A stretch of DNA of 64,000 nt from Nostoc sp. 'Peltigera membranacea cyanobiont' 210A (GTDB lineage Bacteria; Cyanobacteriota; Cyanobacteriia; Cyanobacteriales; Nostocaceae): assembly GCF_002246015.1 (NCBI RefSeq), contig NZ_NOLJ01000011.1, positions 94,295-158,294 on the forward strand, given 5' to 3'. Positions 24,483 through 33,151 of the stretch are shown here, one piece after another (position 1 is the stretch's first letter; each line of letters starts with the position of its first letter). The translations under genes were made by a program, and so were the position numbers. The notes beneath the pieces were generated by a model. That model worked only from the letters and a program-made list of their open reading frames with translations. It made no database searches and was not told the DNA's origin.

Positions 24483-26999
24483 ATGAATCCACAGTCCACA
24501 TTTTGGAGCTTATCCACGGATCAGGTGCTTCAGCAGATGCACTCTACAACCGCAGGGTTAAGCCGTCAAGATGCAAAACAACGCCTAAGCGAGTTTGGCG
24601 CAAACAGCCTCAAACAAAAACACAAATCGAGCGCATGGATGCTGTTGCTCAATCAGTTCAAGAGTCCGATTATCTTGATTCTGATTTTTGCGGCGGTGCT
24701 ATCGATTTTTCTCAAAGATGCGGCAGATGCCATAATCATTTTGACGATTGTCCTCATCAGTGGGCTATTAGGATTTTGGCAAGAGCAAGGAGCCTCGAAT
24801 GCCGTCGAAAAATTATTGGCATTAGTGCAAGTTAAAGCAACTGTTTTGAGAGATGGTCAATCTCAAGAAATCCCCAATGAGGAAGTGGTAAGGGGTGACA
24901 TTGTGTTGCTGAGTGCAGGTAAAAATATTCCGGGCGACTGTCTAGTTTTAGAGTCAAAAGACCTATCGGTGGATGAAGCCGCACTCACAGGAGAAACCTA
25001 TCCGGTTGACAAGCTAAGTGGCGTATTGCCGGCTGAAACTGGACTGAGCCAACGCACCAATTCCCTCTATCTGGGAACTAATGTTATTAGTGGAACCGCA
25101 AAAGCAGTAGTCGTTCATACTGGGAAAGAAACTGAATTCGGCAAAGTATCGGAACGCCTAAAACTCAGACCGAGCGAAACCGAATTTGAAAGGGGACTGA
25201 GCAAGTTTGGCTACTTTCTCATGGAAGTAACGCTAATTTTGGTAGTTCTAATTTTTGTCGCTAACGTCTACCTCCATCGCCCAGTACTGGAATCCTTTCT
25301 ATTTTCTCTGGCGCTGGCAGTCGGTTTGACTCCTCAACTACTACCTGCGATTGTAAGCGTTAACCTGGCTCGTGGTGCCAAGAAAATGGCGAAAAAGCAG
25401 GTGATCGTGAAGCGCTTGCCTGCCATTGAAAACTTTGGCAGCATGAACGTGTTTTGCACCGATAAAACGGGTACGCTGACGGAAGGAGAGGTGAAAATTC
25501 ACTCTGCGGTTGATGTGGAGGGGAAAGAAAGCGATCACGTTCTACTTTACGCTTATTTGAATGCTGCATCTGAGTCGGGTTATGTCAATCCCATCGATGC
25601 AGCAATTCGTGAATACAAAACATTCGATATTTCTGCCTATCAAAAGCTAGATGAAGTGCCTTATGACTTTAACCGCAAACGTCTAAGCATCTTATTCAAA
25701 CAAGAAAGTACGCATCTGATTATTACCAAAGGCGCACTGAAAAATATTCTGGATGTTTGCTCAACTGTTGAGACTGGTGAGGGGAAAGCGATCGCTATTG
25801 CAGATCAGCGACAAAAACTCCACCAACAGGCTGACGACTTGGGCAGTAAAGGATTTAGAGCCTTGGGTGTGGCTTATCGTGATTTTAATCAAGATTCCTT
25901 CAGCAAAGACGATGAAACAAACATGACATTTCTCGGCTACCTTGCTCTTTTCGATCCGCCCAAAGCTGGTATCGCTGACACCCTCAAAGAGTTGCAACTG
26001 CTGGGAATTACCCCAAAGATGATTACCGGAGATAGCAAGGCAGTTGCAATGAGTATCATTCAGCAAGTAGGACTGCCCGAACCAAAGGCGTTGACAGGCT
26101 CCGAACTAGAGAAGCTCAGTGATGAAGCCTTGATGCATCAAGTACAAGATACAAATGTCTTTGCCGAGGTAGAGCCAAACCAAAAAGAGCGGATCATTAT
26201 CGCCCTCAAAAAAGCGGGGAATGTAGTTGGATATCTGGGAGATGGCATTAACGATGCCTCTGCCCTTCATGCTGCCGATGTTGGCATCTCCGTTGAAAGT
26301 GCAGTCGATGTCGCTAAGGAAGCTGCTGATATTGTGTTGATGGCAAAGGATTTGAATGTCCTCATCGAAGGCGTAAAGGAAGGACGGGTGACATTTGCCA
26401 ACACTTTAAAGTATGTATTTATGGCAACTAGCGCCAATTTTGGCAATATGTTTAGTATGGCGGGAATTTCTCTGTTTCTGCCCTTTTTGCCGCTGCTACC
26501 CAGTCAGATTTTGCTGACGAACTTACTCACCGATTTCCCAGAATTGACGATCGCCACAGATCGGGTAGATAAGGAATTAGTCAACAAACCTCGCCGGATG
26601 GATATCAAGTTTATCCGCAATTTCATGATCGTGTTTGGTTTATTGAGTTCAGTATTTGATTATCTCACCTTTGGAGCACTGCTATTGCTGTTGCACGCTC
26701 AACCAAAACAGTTTAGAACAGGCTGGTTTCTGGAGTCTGTAATCTCTGCGTCGCTGGTTGTGCTGGTCGTTCGTACCCGCCAATCCATTTTCAACACTAA
26801 GCCAGGAAAATACTTGTTAATGGCAACACTGGCGACTATTGGAGTGACAATAATCATTCCCTGGACACCGTTAGCAACCCTACTCGGATTTCAACCGTTG
26901 CCGTTGAATTATGTGCTGGTTCTGGGAGCGATCGTGTTGTTCTACGTGACTGCGGCTGAGAATGTAAAACGAGTGTTTTACAGCCACGTCAAATTTTAA
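24483..26999 (+). CDS. mgtA: MgtA-type magnesium-translocating P-type ATPase
   Basis: 838 residues, a P3B/P2-like P-type ATPase. Order: cytoplasmic N-terminus with TTAGLSRQDAKQRLSEFGAN, first helix pair (about 58-110), actuator domain with DEAALTGETYPVDK (the TGE motif), then helices with GLTPQLLPAIVSVNLARGAKK. The phosphorylation motif is CTDKTGTLTEG with Asp327, followed by the nucleotide-binding domain (ITKGALKNIL), the hinge LGDGINDASAL, and four C-terminal helices. The GLTPxxLP loop and IENFGSM lead-in fit MgtA/MgtB Mg2+ importers rather than SERCA or Cu pumps. The substrate is inferred from these motifs. It follows dnaJ/cbpM by 79 bases, so may share the transcript. No riboswitch leader was seen. 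Confidence 0.82.
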   Translation: MNPQSTFWSLSTDQVLQQMHSTTAGLSRQDAKQRLSEFGANSLKQKHKSSAWMLLLNQFKSPIILILIFAAVLSIFLKDAADAIIILTIVLISGLLGFWQEQGASNAVEKLLALVQVKATVLRDGQSQEIPNEEVVRGDIVLLSAGKNIPGDCLVLESKDLSVDEAALTGETYPVDKLSGVLPAETGLSQRTNSLYLGTNVISGTAKAVVVHTGKETEFGKVSERLKLRPSETEFERGLSKFGYFLMEVTLILVVLIFVANVYLHRPVLESFLFSLALAVGLTPQLLPAIVSVNLARGAKKMAKKQVIVKRLPAIENFGSMNVFCTDKTGTLTEGEVKIHSAVDVEGKESDHVLLYAYLNAASESGYVNPIDAAIREYKTFDISAYQKLDEVPYDFNRKRLSILFKQESTHLIITKGALKNILDVCSTVETGEGKAIAIADQRQKLHQQADDLGSKGFRALGVAYRDFNQDSFSKDDETNMTFLGYLALFDPPKAGIADTLKELQLLGITPKMITGDSKAVAMSIIQQVGLPEPKALTGSELEKLSDEALMHQVQDTNVFAEVEPNQKERIIIALKKAGNVVGYLGDGINDASALHAADVGISVESAVDVAKEAADIVLMAKDLNVLIEGVKEGRVTFANTLKYVFMATSANFGNMFSMAGISLFLPFLPLLPSQILLTNLLTDFPELTIATDRVDKELVNKPRRMDIKFIRNFMIVFGLLSSVFDYLTFGALLLLLHAQPKQFRTGWFLESVISASLVVLVVRTRQSIFNTKPGKYLLMATLATIGVTIIIPWTPLATLLGFQPLPLNYVLVLGAIVLFYVTAAENVKRVFYSHVKF

Positions 27000-27032
27000 T
27001 CTCGGTAGACTAAGAGAAAATCAAGGGTTTTT

Positions 27033-27080
27033 AACCCACGGAGGTGGGTTTTGTTTGTGTAGCCGCGACTTCTAGTCGCC
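27033..27080. repeat. Dispersed repeat with terminator-like hairpin, copy 1
   Basis: A hairpin AACCCAC/GTGGGTT (27033-27039 and 27044-27050) with T-rich tail is followed by GTTTGTGTAGCCGCGACT and a second small hairpin GCGACT/AGTCGC (27065-27079). The same layout occurs at 30518-30565 and, inverted, near 30352-30372. Placed 34 bases after mgtA, it could act as its terminator. Confidence 0.65.
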
Positions 27081-27219
27081 CGGTGAGTAGTAAATTAGAC
27101 TTTTCAAACAACCTCTAAAACCCTTAAGCAATGGTAATTACGTTAGCGTTCACGAAGTGTCTCGTAGAGAAGCGGGGCGTAGCCCATTACGAATTACGCC
27201 AAGGGCTTGTACAAAAAAG

Positions 27220-27402
27220 CTATTCATCTTCGTCTCCTGATGGTCGTTCGCTCTCGCTTTGTTTGCTGTTCCACTCCAAAACAATACGCTCTAGCATTTC
27301 ATCCTGCGTACAGTTATTTACAACAGCGTATTCCTTAATTAACTCTGTTACTTTCAGACTAATGTGGCGTATATCTAGTGGGTTATTTCTTGCCGTTTTC
27401 AT
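27220..27402 (-). CDS. Small hypothetical protein, possibly antitoxin-like
   Basis: 60 residues: a short N-terminal strand-like segment (LDIRHISLKVTEL), a helix with IKEYAVVNNCTQDEMLERIVLEW, and an acidic C-terminus (SESERPSGDEDE). The strand-helix layout recalls ribbon-helix-helix proteins, but no partner toxin is beside it. There is no strong ribosome binding site. The plus-strand frame over the same DNA reads as repeat-rich nonsense, so the minus strand is preferred. Real but small gene is my best guess. Confidence 0.5.
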   Translation of the reverse strand: MKTARNNPLDIRHISLKVTELIKEYAVVNNCTQDEMLERIVLEWNSKQSESERPSGDEDE

Positions 27403-27692
27403 GATCTTTTACCAGAATATTTAAGCAGTTTTGCTGTTTCTGTTACTAACTGCTTCACCAAAGGCTTTTGGATATACAGACGCAAGAGCCTTCAGTATTG
27501 CCAGTAAAAGCGATCGCTGGAATTTCTTTTTCTTTTGAAGACATAAATGTTCGGAATTTTCGTATTAGCCTAGCTCCTGTACTATGATTTGGTGTTGTTT
27601 GATTTTGTGAATTAGTTGATTAACTACGACACAAAACTTAATTCAAGATGATTTTTGTAATCCAAACCTCTTTCAGGAATTAACCAAAAGAA

Positions 27693-30005
27693 TTATTGCC
27701 ATTCCCTATCCTCAAGTTCTTTTATCGGCAACAATAAGGTGGCTTCAATTTCTTGCCTAATAGCAGCTGTCACTTCACAATTGCTATGCAGGCAATCAAG
27801 TAGTAACTGATTAGCATCATAGTAGCGTTGCAACACTTGCTCTTGCTCAGGGTTAAACTGCCACTGGTGGTTAATATTGCGATAATTAATCACCGTCTTG
27901 TTTACCTGTTCAGCCCAAGCTGAATAGTTCGTTTGCGACCATAGCTCAAACCGTTGTTGACTTTGACCAGATTTTGGCAACTGGTCAGAGAGTTGTTGCA
28001 GGGATTTATGGAGTCCAACATCCAGAACAATACCCAGAATGTTGCTCATAGCATCTCCGCAGGCGTGGATGTGGGCAAAGCTTTGGCTCCCATCAATTGC
28101 ACACTCTATCAGCAGGTCATCTAATGCCGCATCCAGAAACATCCCCTGGTCGAGGCTACTGGCTAGGGCAAAGTGAGAAGCTATGTGAGGAGTCCGACTC
28201 AAAGCGAGGTAAAATGCTCTCACTGTCGCATCTTTTGACTGGGTAGGAATACTGCGAGATTTTTGACTAGCCCAGGTCAAAAACTCTTGTAAATAAGCAT
28301 CTTGGGCAACGAGTGTATCAATCTGTTGCTTCATCAACAGTACTAGAGAGTCTGCACTCTTGAGCATGGTAGCGGTTAACAAGAAAATTTCGCGCCAGTG
28401 GGGGTCGGTGATATGACTGACTAGACCGAATAGCGCTTGCCCAAATGCCTCTAAGTTATGGCTGGCAACGATTTTCCTCGCTGTGAAGTATTCTTGAAAT
28501 GCTAGATAGGAAAAGGAAAAAATTCCCCGCGCCCGTTCTGCCAGTAGCCCATGTTGAGCCTCGATTGACTTCAGCGCTGCTTCGCTTTCTATTTGCAATT
28601 CTTCTGCATCCATTGGCAGGTTGCTTAGATTGTCAATATAATCACCAATGTATTGCTCAACGATGCGTTGCTCAAAAAAGTACTGACCCTGCTCAAATGT
28701 CGCGGCTGCAATCTGACTGAATAACTTGAGTTTTTGTGATAATAAAAACCCTCGGTAAACGTCATCCCGTTCAATGCCTCTGGCTTCATCCCATTTGCCT
28801 AATAGAAGGTCTAAACCTTCTTTATAAAAGTCAGTCCGCTTAGTCGGAAATTTTCCTTTACCGTGAAACACCCAACAGGCAAGATGCAAAAATAGGGGTG
28901 TGACGACGAGTTGGCGAAATTGCCAATTTTCATCTAATTCCAACTTTTGAATAAACTGAACGGACTGCGCCTGACCATCTTTTTGGCTGGTCTTGCTAAA
29001 AACCATAAACCATTTTTGAGCGAAGGCTCGGATTTGTTCTAAGGTAAATGGGGCAATTTCAACATCGGTAAAGCCTCGGAGTCTGAGTTTTTGAGCTGCT
29101 GTTCGACAGGTCGCCACGAACCGATTTTTGTGATACTTCTCTGAAAACCTCCGAATTTCGTTCAAGATAGCATTGCTTTGTTGATTAAGAACTTCATCCA
29201 TGCCATCAAGCAAGAGCAATACTCTGCCTGCATTCAGCAAGGTTTCGATGACTGAGGGATCGGAAATTCCAGATGTGAGAAACTCCTGGCGAATGTATTT
29301 TAATAGGCTGAACTCCTTGGTAATCTTAGATTCTTGGGCAAAGTTTCTCAGTGTGATGAATATTGGCACTTGATTTGCCGCAAATGCGTTTTGGTTACAC
29401 CCAATGGCAAGATGTTGCAAAAAGGTTGTTTTACCTACTCCTGGTTTACCTAGTACCCTAATTTTGGAGTAAGTTTCAACTGCCTGTGTACCAGGTATCT
29501 GTTTCTCGTCAACTTCACCTAAGCCAAAACGGTCGAATTCTTTGCGATCGAGGTTTTGCAGATCGGTGATTTCTAAGTACTGAAGGCTGGCAATCTCCTC
29601 CAAAATATTCACATCTATATATATGTCATCGATCGCAACGGGACGGCTGATATCCAATAACTGCAAAATACCACACTGGTCTTGAATTTTGTCGAAGCGT
29701 TGCGATCGCACGAATGGCACTAACTTATCAATATCCAGCACAGGAGGCTGGGCATATTCTTCTCGTTCCAAAAATTCTGCTGGAGGATTAGTCGCAATCT
29801 CCCGCCAATTCAGTGACAACACTGAACAAATTTCAATAAAGGTATGACGCTCAACTGGACGACCACTGAAAAACCGCCAAATTGGTTGTCTAGTCTTGAG
29901 GTTGACTTCTGCTGCTAGATAGTCTTGTGTCCAACCCTTGCGAGCAAACGCTCTTTTAGCCTCTTGAATCCCAGTGAGTGATGCTTCAAGCGATCGCTTG
30001 ACCAT
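27693..30005 (-). CDS. NACHT NTPase with N-terminal HTH (bacterial NLR-like)
   Basis: 770 residues. The N-terminal helix-turn-helix (about 8-72: AKRAFARKGWTQDYLAAEV, TRQPIWRFFSGRPVERHTF) is of the Cro/C1-like type seen in cyanobacterial NACHT proteins. The NACHT domain follows: Walker A GKPGVGKTTFL (186-196), Walker B LLLLDGMDEV with Asp267 and Asp270, RFVATCRTAAQKLRL as the sensor strand, then FAQKWF and the NACHT-associated helices with FLHLACWVFH. A helical region runs to the end, closing with LLLDCLHSNCEVTAAIR and EIEATLLLPIK, which looks like the C-terminal helical domain of NACHT conflict proteins (NCH2 type). Relatives act as phage sensors. It stands alone, in a repeat-rich region. Confidence 0.88.
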   Translation of the reverse strand: MVKRSLEASLTGIQEAKRAFARKGWTQDYLAAEVNLKTRQPIWRFFSGRPVERHTFIEICSVLSLNWREIATNPPAEFLEREEYAQPPVLDIDKLVPFVRSQRFDKIQDQCGILQLLDISRPVAIDDIYIDVNILEEIASLQYLEITDLQNLDRKEFDRFGLGEVDEKQIPGTQAVETYSKIRVLGKPGVGKTTFLQHLAIGCNQNAFAANQVPIFITLRNFAQESKITKEFSLLKYIRQEFLTSGISDPSVIETLLNAGRVLLLLDGMDEVLNQQSNAILNEIRRFSEKYHKNRFVATCRTAAQKLRLRGFTDVEIAPFTLEQIRAFAQKWFMVFSKTSQKDGQAQSVQFIQKLELDENWQFRQLVVTPLFLHLACWVFHGKGKFPTKRTDFYKEGLDLLLGKWDEARGIERDDVYRGFLLSQKLKLFSQIAAATFEQGQYFFEQRIVEQYIGDYIDNLSNLPMDAEELQIESEAALKSIEAQHGLLAERARGIFSFSYLAFQEYFTARKIVASHNLEAFGQALFGLVSHITDPHWREIFLLTATMLKSADSLVLLMKQQIDTLVAQDAYLQEFLTWASQKSRSIPTQSKDATVRAFYLALSRTPHIASHFALASSLDQGMFLDAALDDLLIECAIDGSQSFAHIHACGDAMSNILGIVLDVGLHKSLQQLSDQLPKSGQSQQRFELWSQTNYSAWAEQVNKTVINYRNINHQWQFNPEQEQVLQRYYDANQLLLDCLHSNCEVTAAIRQEIEATLLLPIKELEDREWQ

Positions 30006-30517
30006 AGGAAAAAAACTTTTAAATCAAGAACTCAAACTTTTATTAATATTTTTCAGTATAGAGTTTTTTTTGTGGTATTAAATCTCTCTTTGGTTAAGGT
30101 TATACACAATTAAGAAAAAATACTCTAGCTCTAGTGAGATCCTGTTACATTTATTAATTTTTGTAATAAATCAAACATTATCAACTTATTTTATACATTT
30201 GTAAATATCTATCAATTATCGTCCGAAAGCGATCGCTCATAAGAGTAACTAGCTATATCTGCGAAACAGGCTTCAAGAACTAAATATTTTCTCTTCTGCT
30301 TTCTCCTGAAAAATCGTCAGATCACATCACATTTTGCACTCTTGCACTGGAAGTCACGGCTACACAGGCAAAACCCGCACTTCTCAACGTTCGCGCAGCG
30401 TGTCGTAGACAGACGCTGCGCGTAGCTTGTTTCCCCGGAGGGGTACGACATGGTTCGACTCCGCTCACCAGCCGCTCAGTGACCACCAGCGCGGGTTGAA
30501 AACCTTGATTTTGCATT

Positions 30518-30565
30518 AGTCCGCGTAGGCGGACTTTGTTTGTATAGCCGCGATTTCTAATCGCC
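30518..30565. repeat. Dispersed repeat with hairpin, copy 2
   Basis: AGTCCGC/GCGGACT hairpin (30518-30524 and 30529-30535) followed by TTTGTATAGCCGCGAT and GCGATT/AATCGC. The stem sequence differs from the copy at 27033, yet the shape and the GTTTGT-TAGCCGCGA core are kept, so the pairing has been preserved by compensating change. Confidence 0.7.
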
Positions 30566-30622
30566 AGGGCTAGGTGCAAGATATGAGTCAGAACAACAAA
30601 AGGAATTTAAGGACAGAGAATG

Positions 30623-30651
30623 GCGTAGGCGCAGCCCGCCGTAGGCATCGC
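30623..30651. repeat. 29-bp small dispersed repeat, second copy
   Basis: GCGTAGGCGCAGCCC and GCCGTAGGCATCGC, differing from the copy inside dnaJ (23556-23584) at two bases. The ends GCG and ATCGC would again join to a HIP1 octamer. Confidence 0.75.
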
Positions 30652-30881
30652 TTTGTTGGTTAATTCAAATTAATCTGCCTATGTTTTTTCTGCATCGTTA
30701 ATCAACTTATACAATTCAACTATCCATCAAACTCTTGTAAATACTCGATTTCAAACGTCTGGTTGTTACAGTCTTCACAAGAAGAGCAATTAGAAATATT
30801 TGGAAATGTTTTTAATAACAGACTGCACAGTTAACCAAATGAATCTAGGCTCGAAAGTAAACATCTTATCAAAGAATACTT

Positions 30882-31238
30882 ATGTCGCATACGTTGATTA
30901 ATTTAACATTGCCAATAGTCATTCAAGAAATTGAAAATGTCTTAGATGAGTACCCTGAACATCCTTATCAATTAGCTTTTTCGATTTATGAATTGCGCCA
31001 AAAGTTAATTGCCCATATTCTAAGTCATGTCCCTAACCGCTATGTAGTCGAAGGGGTACAGGAATTATCCAGCACCCCCAAAAGCCGCTACTCTTTACCT
31101 GTACAAGAGCAGATACAAATAGAAACAGTGGTTCACGGTAGTATTCTGCATATCCTGCGCGAAAACGCTGATTGGCTAAGTCGCCAGATCCTAACTCTGT
31201 CTCTTGTTGGGTCAGTTCTGCTCCCTAGTCTAATTTAA
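30882..31238 (+). CDS. ComFB family (late competence development) protein
   Basis: 118 residues. The N-terminal part has the ComFB signature: a helix with VIQEIENVLDEYPEHP, then YQLAFSIYELRQKLIAHILSHVPNRYVV. In cyanobacteria ComFB-type proteins have been linked to cyclic-di-AMP binding and to natural competence/phototaxis control, but this is a paralog type and its role is not certain. The C-terminal 45 residues (SLPVQEQIQIETVVHGSILHI) extend the core and end hydrophobic. It is monocistronic, with a strong hairpin 41 bases after the stop. Confidence 0.8.
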   Translation: MSHTLINLTLPIVIQEIENVLDEYPEHPYQLAFSIYELRQKLIAHILSHVPNRYVVEGVQELSSTPKSRYSLPVQEQIQIETVVHGSILHILRENADWLSRQILTLSLVGSVLLPSLI

Positions 31239-31279
31239 TAACTTCATACTTTTGGGCAACAATACAGTAGAGAATATAT

Positions 31280-31319
31280 TTTGCGCTAGGGTCAATATTT
31301 GCTTTGACGTTAGCGCAAA
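31280..31319 (+). terminator. Long hairpin downstream of the ComFB-type gene
   Basis: Arms TTTGCGCTAGGGTCAA (31280-31295) and TTGACGTTAGCGCAAA (31304-31319) pair at 14 of 16 positions with a short loop. No long T-run follows, so it may act as a terminator or as an RNA-stabilising hairpin. Confidence 0.6.
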
Positions 31320-31413
31320 GTATGTACTGTACTCTGCCGTTTACTATGAGTAAAAATCCCACTAGATAAAAGGTTTCAGAATAATTTTTCTGTGCCTGAA
31401 TTATCCTGAAGTG

Positions 31414-31528
31414 TACTAGTGGTTTGTCCCATTAATTTTGCGGGGCTGCGAGATCCCCGACAACTTCTGCGAAGTCGGGGATCTGAACACCACGAACCTC
31501 TGAAAACTTTTGGGACAGAACACTAGTT
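31414..31528. mobile_element. 115-bp MITE, copy 2, abutting a coding region
   Basis: Same ends (TACTAGTGGTTTGTCCCA, inverted at TGGGACAGAACACTAG) and core as 9487-9600, with a few differences in the central palindrome (CCCGACAACTTCTGCG) and one base at the left end. The right flank is TT instead of TA. Its last bases CTAG provide the TAG stop of the DUF4360 gene read on the minus strand. Confidence 0.85.
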
Positions 31529-32104
31529 TTTACGACAGGTGCGATATTTGATGTGATAAACCAAACCTCGGTGTGCAAGATCGAAGGAGTCAACAGTAGC
31601 CATCCCTTGACCTTTGGCAGTCATCGCAGTATTCACCCGCATATTTACACTGTCACCACAGCCCGACCAGACATCAGCTACCGTCGCCAAGCTATCTCGA
31701 ACATTATAGTCAGTTTCGCCACCAAAAGTCCGAGAAAAAACTGGGCCGCGGGTACCAGCAAAAAAGTACTCTGCTCTTAGTGTCCCAGTGGTTCCGGGAG
31801 CAATATAACCTCGATAATCAGCATCATAAAGGGAAAGTTGAAAGCCTTGGGGTAATTTGATCGGAATACTCAAATTACAGCTTTTTCGCCTTTCTGCGGG
31901 GACATTTCCTATGGCTGCAAACTTGTCAAATAAAATGGTTAGCTCTTGACCATCGGGACTAACGCTCACACTGGCGGATTCATTGGGACAACCGCTACCA
32001 CCATAACTTGCACCTAAAATTTCAACTTTGGCATCAGCAAAGGCGGGGCTAACTGAAGCAGTAATTAATGTAACGGCAGCAAGAAATACTTTTACAAATT
32101 TCAT
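31523..32104 (-). CDS. DUF4360 secreted protein
   Basis: 193 residues. A clear signal peptide (MKFVKVFLAAVTLITASVSPAFA, cleavage about 23/24) is followed by the DUF4360 domain: VEILGASYGGSGCPNESASV, then ELTILFDKFAAIGN, CNLSIPIKLPQGFQLSLYDADYRGY, and a C-terminal FDLAHRGLVYHIKYRTC. Four cysteines could form disulfides. DUF4360 proteins are extracellular or lumenal and of unknown function, known in cyanobacteria, other bacteria and fungi. The stop codon TAG lies in the end of a MITE (31523-31525), so the natural C-terminus may have been slightly changed. The end CRKN fits the family length, so little seems lost. Confidence 0.85.
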   Translation of the reverse strand: MKFVKVFLAAVTLITASVSPAFADAKVEILGASYGGSGCPNESASVSVSPDGQELTILFDKFAAIGNVPAERRKSCNLSIPIKLPQGFQLSLYDADYRGYIAPGTTGTLRAEYFFAGTRGPVFSRTFGGETDYNVRDSLATVADVWSGCGDSVNMRVNTAMTAKGQGMATVDSFDLAHRGLVYHIKYRTCRKN

Positions 32105-32423
32105 AATTTTTTGATTGCGAATCTACTAACCAGATTTACTGTGACATTCTGCTGTTAGAAATCAAGGTTGAATTGCGTCTGAGTTGTATAAGTTGTACTG
32201 AAAGCCTTCAAATCGTTACAAAAATCTCAAATTTAGTTGCTTAAAATATGATTTAGAGAGTACTATAGATATCTGAAGGTGGCAGCTATTATGCTCTCCA
32301 ACTCACTAATTAAAATGGAAAGCTTAAAAGCACTCTATCGCTACAATATCCTTGCTACTCTATTCTTATTCTGTTAGCTACCCAAACTCGAATTACTGAA
32401 AAATCAGGGGAGTGCAAAACAGT
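32105..32423. other. Intergenic region with a tiny ORF
   Basis: About 320 bases between divergent genes. A 28-codon frame at 32291-32377 (MLSNSLIKMESLKALYRYNI, then a hydrophobic end) has no convincing ribosome binding site, and I do not call it. Otherwise AT-rich with no clear structure. Confidence 0.35.
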
Positions 32424-32894
32424 ATGGTAATCAAACATCAAGAAAAAATTATTACCCTTTGGATCGTTTTCTTGTTGGGACTTCTCTTTCACAGCCAATT
32501 GGGATTAATGCCTCTTTTTCACGGTCTTAGTGTGGCTGACTCCCACGCACAAAGCATAGCAGAAGTTGCCCCGATTATGTGGTTAATGTTGGGCTTTTTT
32601 GTGTTCCCGATGGCTGCGATCGTTGCTACTCTGTTTACTGATTCGAGTCGCTACCGAAGCATTCACTTTGGTTTAACCGTATTATATACCGTACTAAATT
32701 TTTGCCATCTTGTTGCAGATTCGGTGGTGCAACCGATCGCTTGGTATCAGGTTGTGCTTATGCTGATTTTGTTCATCATCGGTCTGTTACTCAACCTTGT
32801 TTCCTTCCAGTGGATGAAACTTCGGCTGGTTAAGAGGACTCCAAAGAAGAAATTATCCCAAAAAGAACAAGAGACAGAATTTATTCAAGAATAA
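32424..32894 (+). CDS. Hypothetical membrane protein (four helices)
   Basis: 156 residues from the ATG at 32424; GGGGAG at 32407-32412 lies about 11 bases ahead. A GTG at 32412 would add four residues but overlaps that site. Helices at about 10-32 (LWIVFLLGLLFHSQLGLMPLF), 48-72 (MWLMLGFFVFPMAAIVATLF), 82-101 and 112-134 (VVLMLILFIIGLLLNLVSF), and a basic C-terminal tail (RLVKRTPKKKLSQKE). Residues between helices 1 and 2 hold FHGLSVADSHAQS, a histidine-rich loop. No family recognised with confidence. Confidence 0.65.
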   Translation: MVIKHQEKIITLWIVFLLGLLFHSQLGLMPLFHGLSVADSHAQSIAEVAPIMWLMLGFFVFPMAAIVATLFTDSSRYRSIHFGLTVLYTVLNFCHLVADSVVQPIAWYQVVLMLILFIIGLLLNLVSFQWMKLRLVKRTPKKKLSQKEQETEFIQE

Positions 32895-33151
32895 TGATAT
32901 ATGGGTAGAGGCATACAGATGTATACTTATACTACAGCAAATTTATATGTTGTAAATATTTTTTAAATTGGATTACACCATACGAGATACAAATGCTCAA
33001 AAGTTATTAAATAAAGGTTAAAAATTAAATATCTTAGTAAAACTTGTACAACTTATACACAAATCAAACGCTTGGTTAAACATGATTTCTAACATTACAG
33101 TGTCATACTAACCTTTATCAACAAATAAATTGACAAAGTTTAGTGAAATAT

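Larger units (their letters stand above)
30006..30881. other. 876-base gap: AT-rich part and mosaic of dispersed repeats
   Basis: 30006-30300 is AT-rich upstream DNA of the NACHT gene with one HIP1 site (30230). 30340-30651 is a patchwork of dispersed repeats: an inverted partial copy of the CCGCGA repeat (30352-30372), the cgttcgcgcagcgtgtcgta type unit (30390-30425), an AAACCCGC/GCGGGTT pair that encloses the centre (30369-30376 and 30491-30497), copy 2 of the hairpin repeat (30518-30565), and a 29-bp small dispersed repeat (30623-30651). No gene is visible; open frames here translate to arginine/cysteine-rich nonsense. 30652-30881 should hold the comFB-like promoter. Confidence 0.6.

Noticed and set aside
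27131-27424. Plus-strand 97-codon frame
   Set aside because: Translation is serine-rich nonsense running through a dispersed repeat; the minus-strand 60-codon frame is more protein-like.
30448-30470. GGTTCGACTCC, a T-loop-like string suggesting a tRNA
   Set aside because: No acceptor, D or anticodon stem around it; it is part of a repeat unit.
30322-30579. Minus-strand 85-codon frame
   Set aside because: Composed wholly of dispersed repeats, arginine/cysteine-rich.
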